A stretch of 64,000 nt of DNA from contig JAXBDG010000012.1 of NCBI GenBank assembly GCA_036320915.1, forward strand, positions 1,848,501 to 1,912,500, in the 5' to 3' direction. This document shows, piece after piece, positions 20,760-29,872 of the stretch. A program made the position numbers and the translations under genes. Each line of letters starts with the position of its first letter. The first letter of the stretch is position 1. Under the pieces are notes generated by a model. That model saw nothing but the letters and a program-made list of their open reading frames with translations, searched no databases and was not told the origin of the DNA. The DNA is from Linnemannia elongata (taxonomy: Eukaryota; Mortierellomycota; Mortierellomycetes; Mortierellales; Mortierellaceae).

Positions 20760-21811
20760 CCACAAATTTCCAGATCATAGCGAGCGAGGTTCCCTCCAAA
20801 AAGGCTTCCAGAGCACCAGATGTGGTGGGGAGATACACTATGGAGGTGGATGTCTTTCCAGCGATGGAGACCTCACGCATCGGTTTGACTTGGTAAAAGA
20901 GCCTTACAAATCCTACGGGATGACAAAGGAAAAAAGGATTGTTATTAACAAGTCCTTCATGTGCTTGGTTAATCAAGATCACATACCTGCTACATCGCCC
21001 ATGATGACAGACGCATCTTTGAACCCATAGGTTGCGTGCGCTTCTTGTAGACACCTGCCTAGTCGGAGGAGTTGGAAAAACGAGGTGGAAGATAATTTCC
21101 CTAAGGGTATTAATCTACGTCAGGAAGATCCACGAACATATCAAGGGTATCCAGCTCGAGAATATCAGAGGTAGTGTTCGTCTGAGCGGATGTCTCGTGG
21201 ACAGCCCCACTCTCCTTCCTGTGCTTGGCATCTGTCAAGGACGAATGATTGTGACGGAGACCACGACTTATGGCCCATTGAGCAAGGTTATCATAAAAAA
21301 CACAGTGCAAAAGGTAGAGATCTCACGGAAGGTGGCCGATGCCATTATGGGACTGCATGATGTGGACGTCGAAGTGGGAAAGAAAGGTGTAGTTCATAGG
21401 GATATCAGGGCCGCAAATATTTTGATCGACAAGGGCGAAGGCGAGAAGTTGGAGCCCAAGATCACAGGATTTGATATGTGCAAGCGGGATAATACCGGGA
21501 CGGGCGATTATCCAGAGATAGAGGAGCAGTATCGGAAATGGTGGGGCCCTGAGAGGATCCCAAGTAGTACCCAGCCCAAGTCGGATGTCTACTCTTTTGG
21601 TGTTCTTATGTACGAAATCTCTACTGGTAGAGAGCCACAAGATGGTGATCTTGTCGAGATGGAGTCCGAGCAAATCAGTGCTGAATACACTGCCCTGATG
21701 AAGAGATGCCTCAATGGCCGTCATCTAAGCGCAAGTCCAACGATGGATGAGGTGGCTCACGAATTACACTCTATTGAGAACGCGCTTATAGGTGTAAATA
21801 GAAAGACATAG
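20760..21811 (+). pseudogene. Protein kinase (TKL/tyrosine-kinase-like), N-terminally truncated or decayed
   Basis: The frame 21032-21811 holds the kinase C-lobe: catalytic loop VVHRDIRAANILID with HRD and the Asn, but the magnesium-binding DFG is replaced by GFD (ITGFDMCKRD), followed by WWGPERI (APE-like), KSDVYSFGVLMYEISTGREP and a final helix (CLNGRHLSASPTMDEVAHEL). The N-lobe with the ATP-binding Lys is not found intact; possible upstream exon pieces (for example after the acceptor near 20775) do not join cleanly. Probably a pseudokinase fragment or pseudogene. It abuts the end of repeat copy 2. Confidence 0.6.
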
Positions 21812-22280
21812 AAACACTCTTATGTTCTCTTCGTTGCTCTTCCCTCAAATATATTGCTATACGTGCACACAATCCTGCTTCCGTCGGTTCTTGTTTATCC
21901 CTTGCACTTGAATCCTCGCGTCAATTTAAGAGTTACCACAGTCTCGTTTTCACATGAACGCAACGCGTCGCGTTGCGGAACTATTTTTGATTTAGGCGGT
22001 CTTTATTCAATGAACAAGCGCAATGTGCCTGAGTAGGCTATTTTGAGAAGTTGAATGAATGTATTACATGGCATGTGTATTGAATTTAATCGGATCACAA
22101 ATAGCTATTTACTTGGCTTTAACACGACTCTTTTTATACCAATAACATATTACACATGGTGCCAGAGCTGGAGGGGGCGACGGTCTTTTTTGCTGGCATT
22201 GTTACTTAATGTAGCGAAAGAGAAAAACCATTTTAGGTGACGTTTGCCTCGATAGAAGGACCTTTTGACTAGCACCCTAA
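21812..22280. other. Intergenic with possible LTR end and primer-binding site
   Basis: No coding region. At 22149-22167 the sequence attacacatggtgccagagc resembles an LTR end (ACA) followed by a tRNA primer-binding site (TGGTGCCAGAGC). No downstream gag or pol was found, so this is a weak relic call. Confidence 0.25.
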
Positions 22281-22650
22281 GAACAAATGAGAACGGATAG
22301 ACTTAATCCTAACAGATCGTAGCAACAAGTCCGCTCTACTGCATACAATACGGTATTCAAATCGTCTGCCAGGGATTAATCGCGTGCGATGTTAAAATTA
22401 AAGTTAGCAGAAACCTCACAGCGTTTTCCCTCTGCATTCAAGCCTACGTTCGTGCGATTTAGGACTATGGGTCTATTCATGTTCAATTAGAACTGGCACA
22501 TAGCGATATTCGTCTAGTTCTAGCACGGGTTCTGCCTTAGAGGCTTTCAGCCATAACCCAACGGCTTCGGTCCATTGCCTGCTCATGCAGGCTCAAATAC
22601 CAGTTATCCGAATAAGCGGTCTCTATGGACACTTGGCTGCCACAGGCCAG
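22281..22650 (-). rRNA. 28S rRNA 3'-end fragment C, inverted and diverged
   Basis: Read on the minus strand it runs from CTGTGGCAGCCAAG through TTCGGATAACTGGTATTTGA and GCAATGGACCGAAG to GTTGCTACGATCTG. The sarcin-ricin region between the first two landmarks is deleted. It is more diverged than fragments A, B and D, so it is an older insertion. Confidence 0.75.
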
Positions 22651-23142
22651 AAAGTAAACATGAAGAAGAGCTTCATTATTTTGAGGATTTGTTTTAGTAG
22701 AGAGACTAGATAGTAGTACCCGCGGCTTCGCTCGCGGAGGGGGTGAAAAAAACAGGGAAGTATTGGAGTGCCCATTCGCCTAACACAGTACTTGAAAGGC
22801 TTGTAGAAGGGCTCTGCGTTGCTATTACTATGTTAATATGTGCGTGGCTGACACAACTTGGAGTCAAATGTGTCAGTGGCTGCAAACTAATATTCTACAT
22901 TTGCAAGGTGCTGCCAATTGACCGGCTGAGGAACACTCTACATCTGCGAGGGGTACCAATCATTTGCAAAAGGGTGCAACTTTGTCTTTTCTTTGGTTTC
23001 GATCCTCCTTTCTAGAGACCACAAACACCCTGTGTCCTGGTCTTTGCTTTGATGTTTCTATGCATGTGCCGCATGCCTACGTTCTCTAGGCGCCAATGAA
23101 TCCAAGGGAAGATTTTTTGATGGAAATTGCGAAAGGATTTTT
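22651..23142. other. Intergenic, no gene recognised
   Basis: A 90-codon frame at 22743-23015 has no recognisable feature. Nothing else stands out. Confidence 0.4.
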
Positions 23143-23450
23143 TAACACCCCCCAGTAAGTGCAAAGTTGACAGGGGGTTCACAAAAAATCTTGACCGTGC
23201 CTAGATCCAACCGCGTTTGACCCCCTAATAGCCCAGCTGTGTCCGTCCTCCCCATCCTAGGGTGGACAGGTCTAACGACCCCGCGGTCCGAGTAATAAAA
23301 AACGGTCCATAGAGATTTTCCCATTGTAAAAGACATTCTTGGTTTCACCTACAGCGAGCCCTGTCAGAACGGAAAAAAAGAGCAAATTGTCTGGCAAAAG
23401 ATTTTTAGTGAACTCCCCCCTGTCAGTGCGAAGCTGACAGGGGGTGGGTA
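23143..23450. mobile_element. MITE with hairpin-bearing inverted ends
   Basis: Left end CACCCCCCAGTAAGTGCAAA and right end are inverted copies followed on both sides by TTCAC(A/T)AAAAATCTT. The right terminal block is itself a stem-loop (CCCCCTGTCAG, loop TGCGAAG, CTGACAGGGGG at about 23416-23445). TTAA flanks both ends (23139 region and 23451 region), as for piggyBac-type insertion. About 300 bases, no coding potential. Confidence 0.6.
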
Positions 23451-24590
23451 TTAAAAATCCCGAGTCGGGAAATTGGGCTTCCTCTTCATACCTTGGCACT
23501 TATCCCTCTTCTTTCTTCCCCTCATTCTGTTCTTTCTTCGCCTTCTCTTCAGTTCCTCTTCAGTATCCTCTTCTTCTTTACCCCTTACGCATCCCTTCTG
23601 TGCCATTTTACCTTCTATCTCCATTGCGTCAATGTTTTGAGCGTGGGCGTCGTCATCCACAGCATAGTAGTAGTTAGAGAGCGGATTGGTCGCGTTGCAA
23701 AGAAGCGTTGATCCGTGCATTTGTAGTTTGCTTGCCCTTGGTGATTGTTGAAATTACCGATTGTTTTCCTCTATTGTTTTTCTTTACAGTAAGGACAATG
23801 ACGGCTTGTTGGCCTTTGTTGATCTATCCAACGACACTTGGAGCACTTGGCGAGGGGAGGAGAAAATGCGGAAGTTAAGGAAGAGGAGGAGAAAGGAAAG
23901 AAGGGGCGAGGGGCGATGGCACTGGGCTTGGTCGTGATCGTGCGCTTGGTGAAAAGAGAGGCAGGAGAGGAGAGTATGGTAGTAGAAGAGGGGAGAGAGA
24001 ACGTGACCGACTTGGCGGGCCGCGATTTCGTTGAAGAGAAAGCCTTGGTTTATTTGTATCCTGTAAACTTCGCAGGAGAGGCATTGGCGATGAGGGTGGA
24101 GGAAAGAGGAACACTGCGAGTGCGAGATATAACGAAGATGTGGCAGATGAATGAGTGGGATACAAAAAAACAATAAGAAAAAAAATGAAAAAAATGACAA
24201 AAGAAAAAAAAGAAAGCAAAAACTCGAGCGGCATAATAAATAACATACACATTGTAATGGTGAACCGTCCGTTGACACATTCATGAATTTTTTGGTAAGG
24301 AGAAAGGCGTCCAGAGAAATTAATCAAGAGCAAAGCCACCACTCGAAGAGTCATTATCCCTTCGAGGCCAGGCAAAATAAAGAACCCTCTCTTACACTCC
24401 TTGATTACTCTCGGACCCATTGGATTTTACAATTACCTTACTCCTGCCTTTCAGTTCAACACCTGCTCCTTCACCCTAGTTCCGTCACACGGACCCATTG
24501 GATTTTACAGTTGGCCCTTTCTCTCCCCTTGCGTCGAACTCGTCGTGCCCATCGTTGAGGTCTCTGGCGGTTTGCCAAATTTATTTTTCA
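23451..24590. other. Intergenic, low-complexity, no gene recognised
   Basis: Pyrimidine-rich near 23480-23640 and purine-rich near 23840-24000, which yields long spurious frames on both strands. A 20-base direct repeat cggacccattggattttaca occurs at about 24414 and again about 77 bases later. Confidence 0.45.
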
Positions 24591-24954
24591 TTAAGGGGTT
24601 TGACTAATTGCGTTCAGTATGGGTGGGCTGCAGGATGTGGTCTGTGTACTGGTTTGTGGCACTGGTCTTGAACGGTAAGTGCAAGAATCGGCCTGCGAAT
24701 CCTGGACATCCACCTGGGGGTGCCCAACCACATTATCGCTGTAATCCAAGTTTGCCCAGTGCGACTGGTACAATACCTTCGAAATTTGAGTCTGTTTTTT
24801 GGTTGTTATTCAGAGTTCTATCATTTCTGATTACGCCGTCTGGACTTCCATTGTCAGTTCTGATAGATTGTCCAATGCCGGTTCCAGGAATGGGAGTAGC
24901 GCGAGCGGTCATTACGAACACCACCAAAACGAAAAATGGGATAGAGTATTTCAT
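24591..24954 (-). pseudogene. Small secreted protein, single-base frameshift
   Basis: From ATG at 24954 a hydrophobic signal peptide (MKYSIPFFVLVVFVMTARA) leads a 73-residue frame that stops after GKLGLQR. One frame over, the sequence continues as YSDNVVGHPQVDVQDSQADS, then a Cys pair region (SCTY...TTSCSPP) to TAA at 24591. Dropping one T near 24747 would join them into about 120 residues. This reads as a small secreted protein gene that has just been broken, or a sequencing error. I do not recognise the family with confidence. Confidence 0.45.
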
Positions 24955-25861
24955 TGAGAAAAGTCGCGGGGATGCAAAAATAATGGATGGTTGATTTGGC
25001 GACAGACAACAAAATAATACTAGTGTGAAGGAGTAAAAAAGCCAGTTTTTACGATCAGGGAGGTTAAGAAGATGAGGTTCAGAAAATCTGAAATCTGATC
25101 TAGTTTATATTCAAAACGGAAGACAGGTACAGACGAAGAGACTTTATGCTGGAAACAACACCAGGCGCAACATCAATGGACAAATCAGAGGACAACGTCA
25201 AGGCATAAAATCAAGCGATAACGTCAAGGCATAAAATCAAGGGACCACATCAAGGGAGAATATCCAGGCGCAACATCAAGGCGCAACATCAAGGTATGAT
25301 ATCAAAGGACAAGATTAACCATGGGATTGGAAAAGCAAGGGATGAAATAATCAATGGACAAGCAAAAGGCAAACAGCTGCGATTACTGTAGCAACATCAA
25401 ACGACAATGCCGAGGTAAAATATCAAGGGATAACATCAAGGGATAACATCAAGAGATAACATCAAGGGATAACATCAAGGGGCAACATCAAGGGGCAACA
25501 TAAAGGGGCAACACGGATACTGAAAGAAAGGGCAAGGGCAAGGCAAGGGAAGTGCAAGGAACACAGATGGCATGGAATGAAAGGGCAGGGAAAGAGGATA
25601 AAGGGGAAGGATCCGAAAAAGGATGGAGATGCATGCTAAGATGGGGATGCAGAAAAAAGGGAAGACGCCGAAAAAAAGAAATGAGGATGAATGGAGTGCA
25701 GAAAAAAGGGAGGAAGAGAGAGAAAAAGAGATGTTAAGGAAGGGAGAGGGATAGAGGAAAATGATGTAAGGAGAGGGACAGAAGAAAATGATGCCAGGGG
25801 AGGGACAGGAAAAAAAATGGAACGCCGAAAAGATAAAAGAGGATACAAAAAAGATAGAGAT
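24955..25861. other. Intergenic with minisatellite and purine-rich tract
   Basis: No gene. A 13-base minisatellite occupies roughly 25140-25515; the rest (25520-25860) is purine-rich with loose 30-base repeats (AGGAGAGGGA...GAAAATGATG). Confidence 0.5.
25140..25515 (+). repeat. Degenerate 13-bp minisatellite (gggataacatcaa)
   Basis: Unit GGGATAACATCAA or GGGGCAACATCAA. It is most regular at 25427-25515, where about seven units are in register, and more degenerate upstream. Copies are direct, not palindromic, with no spacers, so this is not a CRISPR-like array. Confidence 0.8.
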
Positions 25862-26167
25862 TTTTACAAAAAGATGTGGTGGCTAGGCAGTGGCGGCGAT
25901 GCTTTAGATTAGCAGTCATTCCCTAGTAGACTAGTATTAGTAGTGCGCAGAGCTCTTTCGTCTGCTCCTTGTCCTTTTACACAGAACTTCTTGGACAAGA
26001 GCAGAATTGACAAGAGTTTCATTGGCGATCTGCAGTTTTGTATTCTTAGGACCTCATTATAGCTACACCACCACCACCCCTTCTCCCCCCCCCCCCCCCC
26101 CCCGTACCAATTGAGGACTTTACAGCGGTCCTATAACTCTGGCCACGACCCTCTCCCCTGAGTAACA
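25862..26167 (-). repeat. Solo LTR 1 (minus orientation) with AGAT target duplication
   Basis: Inverted relative to the LTR at 28675-29044. Read on the minus strand it begins TGTTACTCAGGGG and ends TTTTTGTAAAA. AGAT at 25858-25861 and 26168-26171 is a 4-bp target duplication (first copy shares a base with the LTR edge). Contains a C run of about 20 at 26084-26103. About 306 bp, with no internal retroelement sequence next to it. Confidence 0.65.
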
Positions 26168-26315
26168 AGATGAAGAAAAAAAGGGGGGGGGGACACCAAA
26201 CAAAGGATCGGAATGGGTAGCTGCAGGGTCAGAGCAGGGAGGGATATCAGAAAAAAGAAGGAATCCGAAATGGTCAGAGGGAACAACACCAGAAAGCACA
26301 AGAGACAACATCAAA

Positions 26316-26355
26316 GATAACTGGCTTGTGGCAGCCAAGCGTTCATAGCGACGTT

Positions 26356-26389
<34 letters not shown>

Positions 26390-26889
26390 CTACTGAAGCA
26401 GAATTCAGTAAGCGTCGGACTGTCCACCCACTAATAGGGAACAAGACCTGGGTGTAGATCGTCTTGAGACAGGTTAGTTTTACCCTACTGATGAAAAGTT
26501 GTTGCAATAGTAATTGAACTTAGTACGAGAGGAGCCGTTCATTCGTATAATAGGTATTTGGGCCTGCCTGAGCAGGCAATGGACCAAAGCTATCATCCGT
26601 TGGGTTATGGCTGAACGCCACTTAGTCAGAACCCGTGCTAGATCGCGACGATTACCGCCTTTTTCGATTTTTAGTTGAATACGAATAGATCTTTGGATCC
26701 TGAATCATACTACGTGGGTTACCTTGCAGAGCGGAAAGGCTTTGTGAGGTTCCTGCTAATGTTAGTTTCAAATATTGGAAGAGATAAATCCATTGCAGAC
26801 GACTTTAATTGAACGGGGTATTGCAAGCAGTAGAGTAGCCTTGTTGCTACGATCTGCTGAGATTAAGCCCATTGTTCTATAGATTTGTT
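26316..26889 (+). rRNA. 28S rRNA 3'-end fragment D (longest, includes sarcin-ricin loop)
   Basis: About 574 bases of domain VI, from GATAACTGGCTTGTGGCAGC through GTTCATAGCGACGTTGCTTT, GAAGCAGAATTC and the sarcin-ricin segment AGTACGAGAGGA (26522-26533, with GCCGTTC where GAACCGTTC-like is usual) to GTTCTATAGATTTGTT. A few changes and a lone location argue for a pseudogene rather than a working rDNA unit. Confidence 0.9.
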
Positions 26890-27010
26890 CGAAGGAACAA
26901 CATCTCCCTCTCTCTCTTTTTCTTTTTTTTTTCCTTTCAGGCACTTTAGTTAAGGGCAGCTTAACATATGTCCTGCCGGCCGGGTTGTGTGCGCGGATAG
27001 CCGCTTAAAT
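26890..27010 (+). repeat. rDNA-spacer-like tail after 28S fragment D
   Basis: Cgaaggaacaacatct, CT-rich run, then GTTAAGGGCAGCTTAACATA and GGCCGGGTTG...GATAGCCGCTT; matches the tail after fragment B. Confidence 0.6.
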
Positions 27011-27459
27011 AGGCCGCCCTTACGGTGACCCCCTCCCTAGCCTGAAGAAGAGAAAAGAAGAAAAAAAAGTGAAGTACAAACGCAGATCAGAGGCTTATGG
27101 CTGCCATCAGCTCCCATGATCTCGCCGCCGTGTCTGCTCTACAGCATCGTGGACATCATCCAAAAGCGCGCCCAGGGGCAATTGTTTGATAGCACACTAT
27201 TTTTTACAAGGGTGGTGCACAACACGGCCCTAGCACACCGTTTTTTACACGGGTCGTGCACAACATGGCTCTAGCACGCATTTTTTTTTTTTTTTTTTTT
27301 GGCACTACAATGCTAACAGCTACTGACGCTGGGGTGCCAAAGGCACCAACGCCATTTTTGACACGGGTGGTACACGTGGAATTGAAACTTGGCACCTTTG
27401 GTGTGTCGCATCTGATAATCCTTTCACACATGTCATATACCTTTTCTTGTAAGACTAAG

Positions 27460-28044
27460 ATGTTCCAGAAACATCCCCTCGATTTACACGAGATTCGGTC
27501 CACAATCGCCAGTAGTCTTGGCCTTAAGGACCTCGCGTCCTGTGCGTGTGTGAGTCAGGATTGGAACGACTCGTTTACACCGCCACTCTACAACTCTATC
27601 GCGTTGTCGAAACATGACCTCAGTACGGAATCTGTCGACAAAAACAAGCATTATATAAAATACCTGAGGATTAAAAAGGCTACCTATGGAGAACAAGAAA
27701 CATCTGCAGAATACAGAGTAATTTCTAGCATCATGGCAACTCAACTCTCACTACTTTCGATTTAACGGACAATCGGATCGGAAACAATGGCGCTATGGCG
27801 CTGTCTAAAGCACGCAAGACCAACTCGGCTCTCACCACTTTAGACTTGTGGTGCAACTCGATCGGGAAGAACGAAGCTGAGGCACTGTCTAAGGCACTCA
27901 AGAACAACTAGACTCTCATCACTTTAAATATGGGACGCACCTCGATCGGAGACAAAGGAGTTCTGGCGCAGTCTGAAGCATACAGAGCCAACTCGACTGT
28001 GAACATTAAAGGCATTGTATTTCAGCGACTGTCTATGCCTTAAT
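27460..28044 (+). pseudogene. F-box/LRR protein, truncated and broken second copy
   Basis: MFQKHPLDLHEIRSTIASSL and the F-box-like segment are nearly identical to the gene at 15512. The LRR part is reduced to about three repeats. A frame change occurs near 27745 (IMATQLSLLSI stop; FDLTDNRIGNNGAMALS in the next frame), a TAG interrupts a repeat near 27908, and the end GIVFQRLSMP corresponds to GIVFQQLSKP of the first gene. Clearly a pseudogene. Confidence 0.8.
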
Positions 28045-28244
28045 ATAGTGACGTAGTGACGGACAGAGATATTATAACGATATCAGTAAAGATCCCCTCA
28101 CCCTACTTCTTTTTTGCCAACTCCTGTCCACACTTTTCTGTCTACCCATTTCATTCCCTAGCACAATGAGCTTTCAGTAGATTTATAACTTAATAGCTTA
28201 ATAATAAACCCTCAACGTCATGGCCCAGATCTAAATCACATATC

Positions 28245-28674
28245 ATATAACTAGAAGGCCTCCTACGGCCTAGCTATAGGAATCTGGGAAGTATCCATCC
28301 CAAGTTAATTCCAATGATCCAAAGCGTTTACTTGTATTCTTCATATCCTTTCCCTCTCCACAGTACTCTCACATATTTCGATTGATTCTGTCTTGCCCCC
28401 GACTAGATGCCCGACATCTCTCCTTTTCATCCTTTGACCATTCTCACTCTTGGATCATTTTTCTATCCTTTGTACTTTTTTTTCATCTCTTGTTCCTGTT
28501 TTCGTCCCTTGTTCTTTTTTGTTCTTCGATCTGTTTTCACCCAAGCGTTCCTTGATCTTTTCCTCCATTAAGTCTTTCAGTATATGGTAGTTTTCTTTTG
28601 CCCCTTTTTGGTCATTTCTGTGCATCTCTTTCTTTATCCTTTTGCCAATGCCTATCATGTCTGCTTATTAGTAC
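28245..28674. other. Intergenic, no gene recognised
   Basis: T-rich, with loose repeats of TTGTTC/TTTTCATC. Ends at the GTAC target duplication of the second solo LTR. Confidence 0.45.
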
Positions 28675-29044
28675 TGTTACTCAGGGGAGAGGTCCTGGCC
28701 AGAGTGATAGGACCGCTGTTAAGTCCTCAATTGGTACGGGGGGGATGGAGGGGTTGTGGTAGCGTAGTAATAGTGGGATCCTAAAGTAATACACGACTGC
28801 AGGGCGCCAACGAGACTCTTGTCAATTCTGCTCTTGTGTAAAAGGACCATGTATTAATAATATTGATGGGGGAAGGGTTAAGCACCTGCAGGGCGCCAAC
28901 GAGACTCTTGTCAATTCTGCTCTTGTGTAAAAGGACAAGGAGCAGACGAAAGAGCTCGGCGCACTACTAATACTAGTCTGCTAGGAATGACTGCTAATCT
29001 AAAGCCTCGCCGCCACTGCCTAGCCACCACATCTTTTTGTAACA
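28675..29044 (+). repeat. Solo LTR 2 (plus orientation) with GTAC target duplication
   Basis: Begins TGTTACTCAGGGGAGAGG and ends TTTTTGTAACA, with inverted tips TGTTAC/GTAACA. GTAC at 28671-28674 and 29045-29048 is a 4-bp target duplication. It is inverted relative to LTR 1 at 25862. A 51-base segment starting CTGCAGGGCGCCAACGAGAC occurs twice, at 28798 and 28886, explaining the extra length (370 against 306). Confidence 0.75.
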
Positions 29045-29048
29045 GTAC

Positions 29049-29872
29049 AACGTTTCTATCACGTCATACGTCAACTCAGTCCAACTTCAAGGCATGAACA
29101 CACCCACTTTTGCGACTACAGGTCACTTAAACCTAACTGTGCACAGATCAGATGGGGCATTGCTGGGCTATAAGATTTAACCCCTCTTATATTTGTGACA
29201 CAATTGAATGAAGTTCCAGGAGGGGAATGCTGCGAGATCCCTGCTTTCTTGTTTTCGATCGATTTTTTTTTTTTTTTTTTGCTTAATATACGTTGTACCC
29301 CTTTCGATATGAATGCCTCTCCACTCACCAATCTTTCCAATGCTCCTTAGGAAAGAGAGAGAAAAAAAAAAAAAAGAGGGCGATGACGAAAGGGCAGTTA
29401 CTGGTCCTAGTGACGATGTGTCAAATCGTGTTTTGCCGCCTTTGTCCAACAAAGCGCGGTGGTCCGAAACGACCGCGCAGGGGGAAAATATATATTTCTT
29501 GCCTCGTCGATGTTTAGGCATCCAACCTTTCATTCCAGCAAGCGCGCTATCTGATCGTGATTTTGTCATGCATCAAAAAATCTAGGAAAGGATGCCAATC
29601 GCACCGCTGTTTTATTTGTAGAGTATCAAGTGTAAATGGGGTGTAGCAAAAGAAAACGTGATTATGGGAGGAGAAGAGTGTAATGTTGAACAGAGGAGTG
29701 CAATAAAGAACAATGAATGAAAGAAAAAAGACAAAAAGAGGATCGACAAAGACAAAGAAAAAAAAAAGGAAAGAGTAGGCAAAGCAAAACAGAAAAAAAG
29801 TTCAGAAAATACATGGATCATGCCCATCCTTGTGCACACTTAAAAGGTGGCAACGGCGACGCCCTCCTTCTC
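29049..29872. other. Intergenic, 3' region of the coiled-coil gene
   Basis: No gene seen. Contains T run 29263-29280 and A-rich stretch around 29750; 29620-29872 is probably the 3' UTR of the minus-strand gene that follows. Confidence 0.45.

Noticed and set aside
25140..25515. CRISPR-like repeat array
   Set aside because: Units are 13 bases, directly abutting, with no spacers and in a eukaryotic context; it is a minisatellite.
25858..29048. A single large DNA transposon with 300-bp terminal inverted repeats
   Set aside because: Each terminal block has its own TG...CA-like edges and its own 4-bp target duplication, which fits two solo LTRs better.
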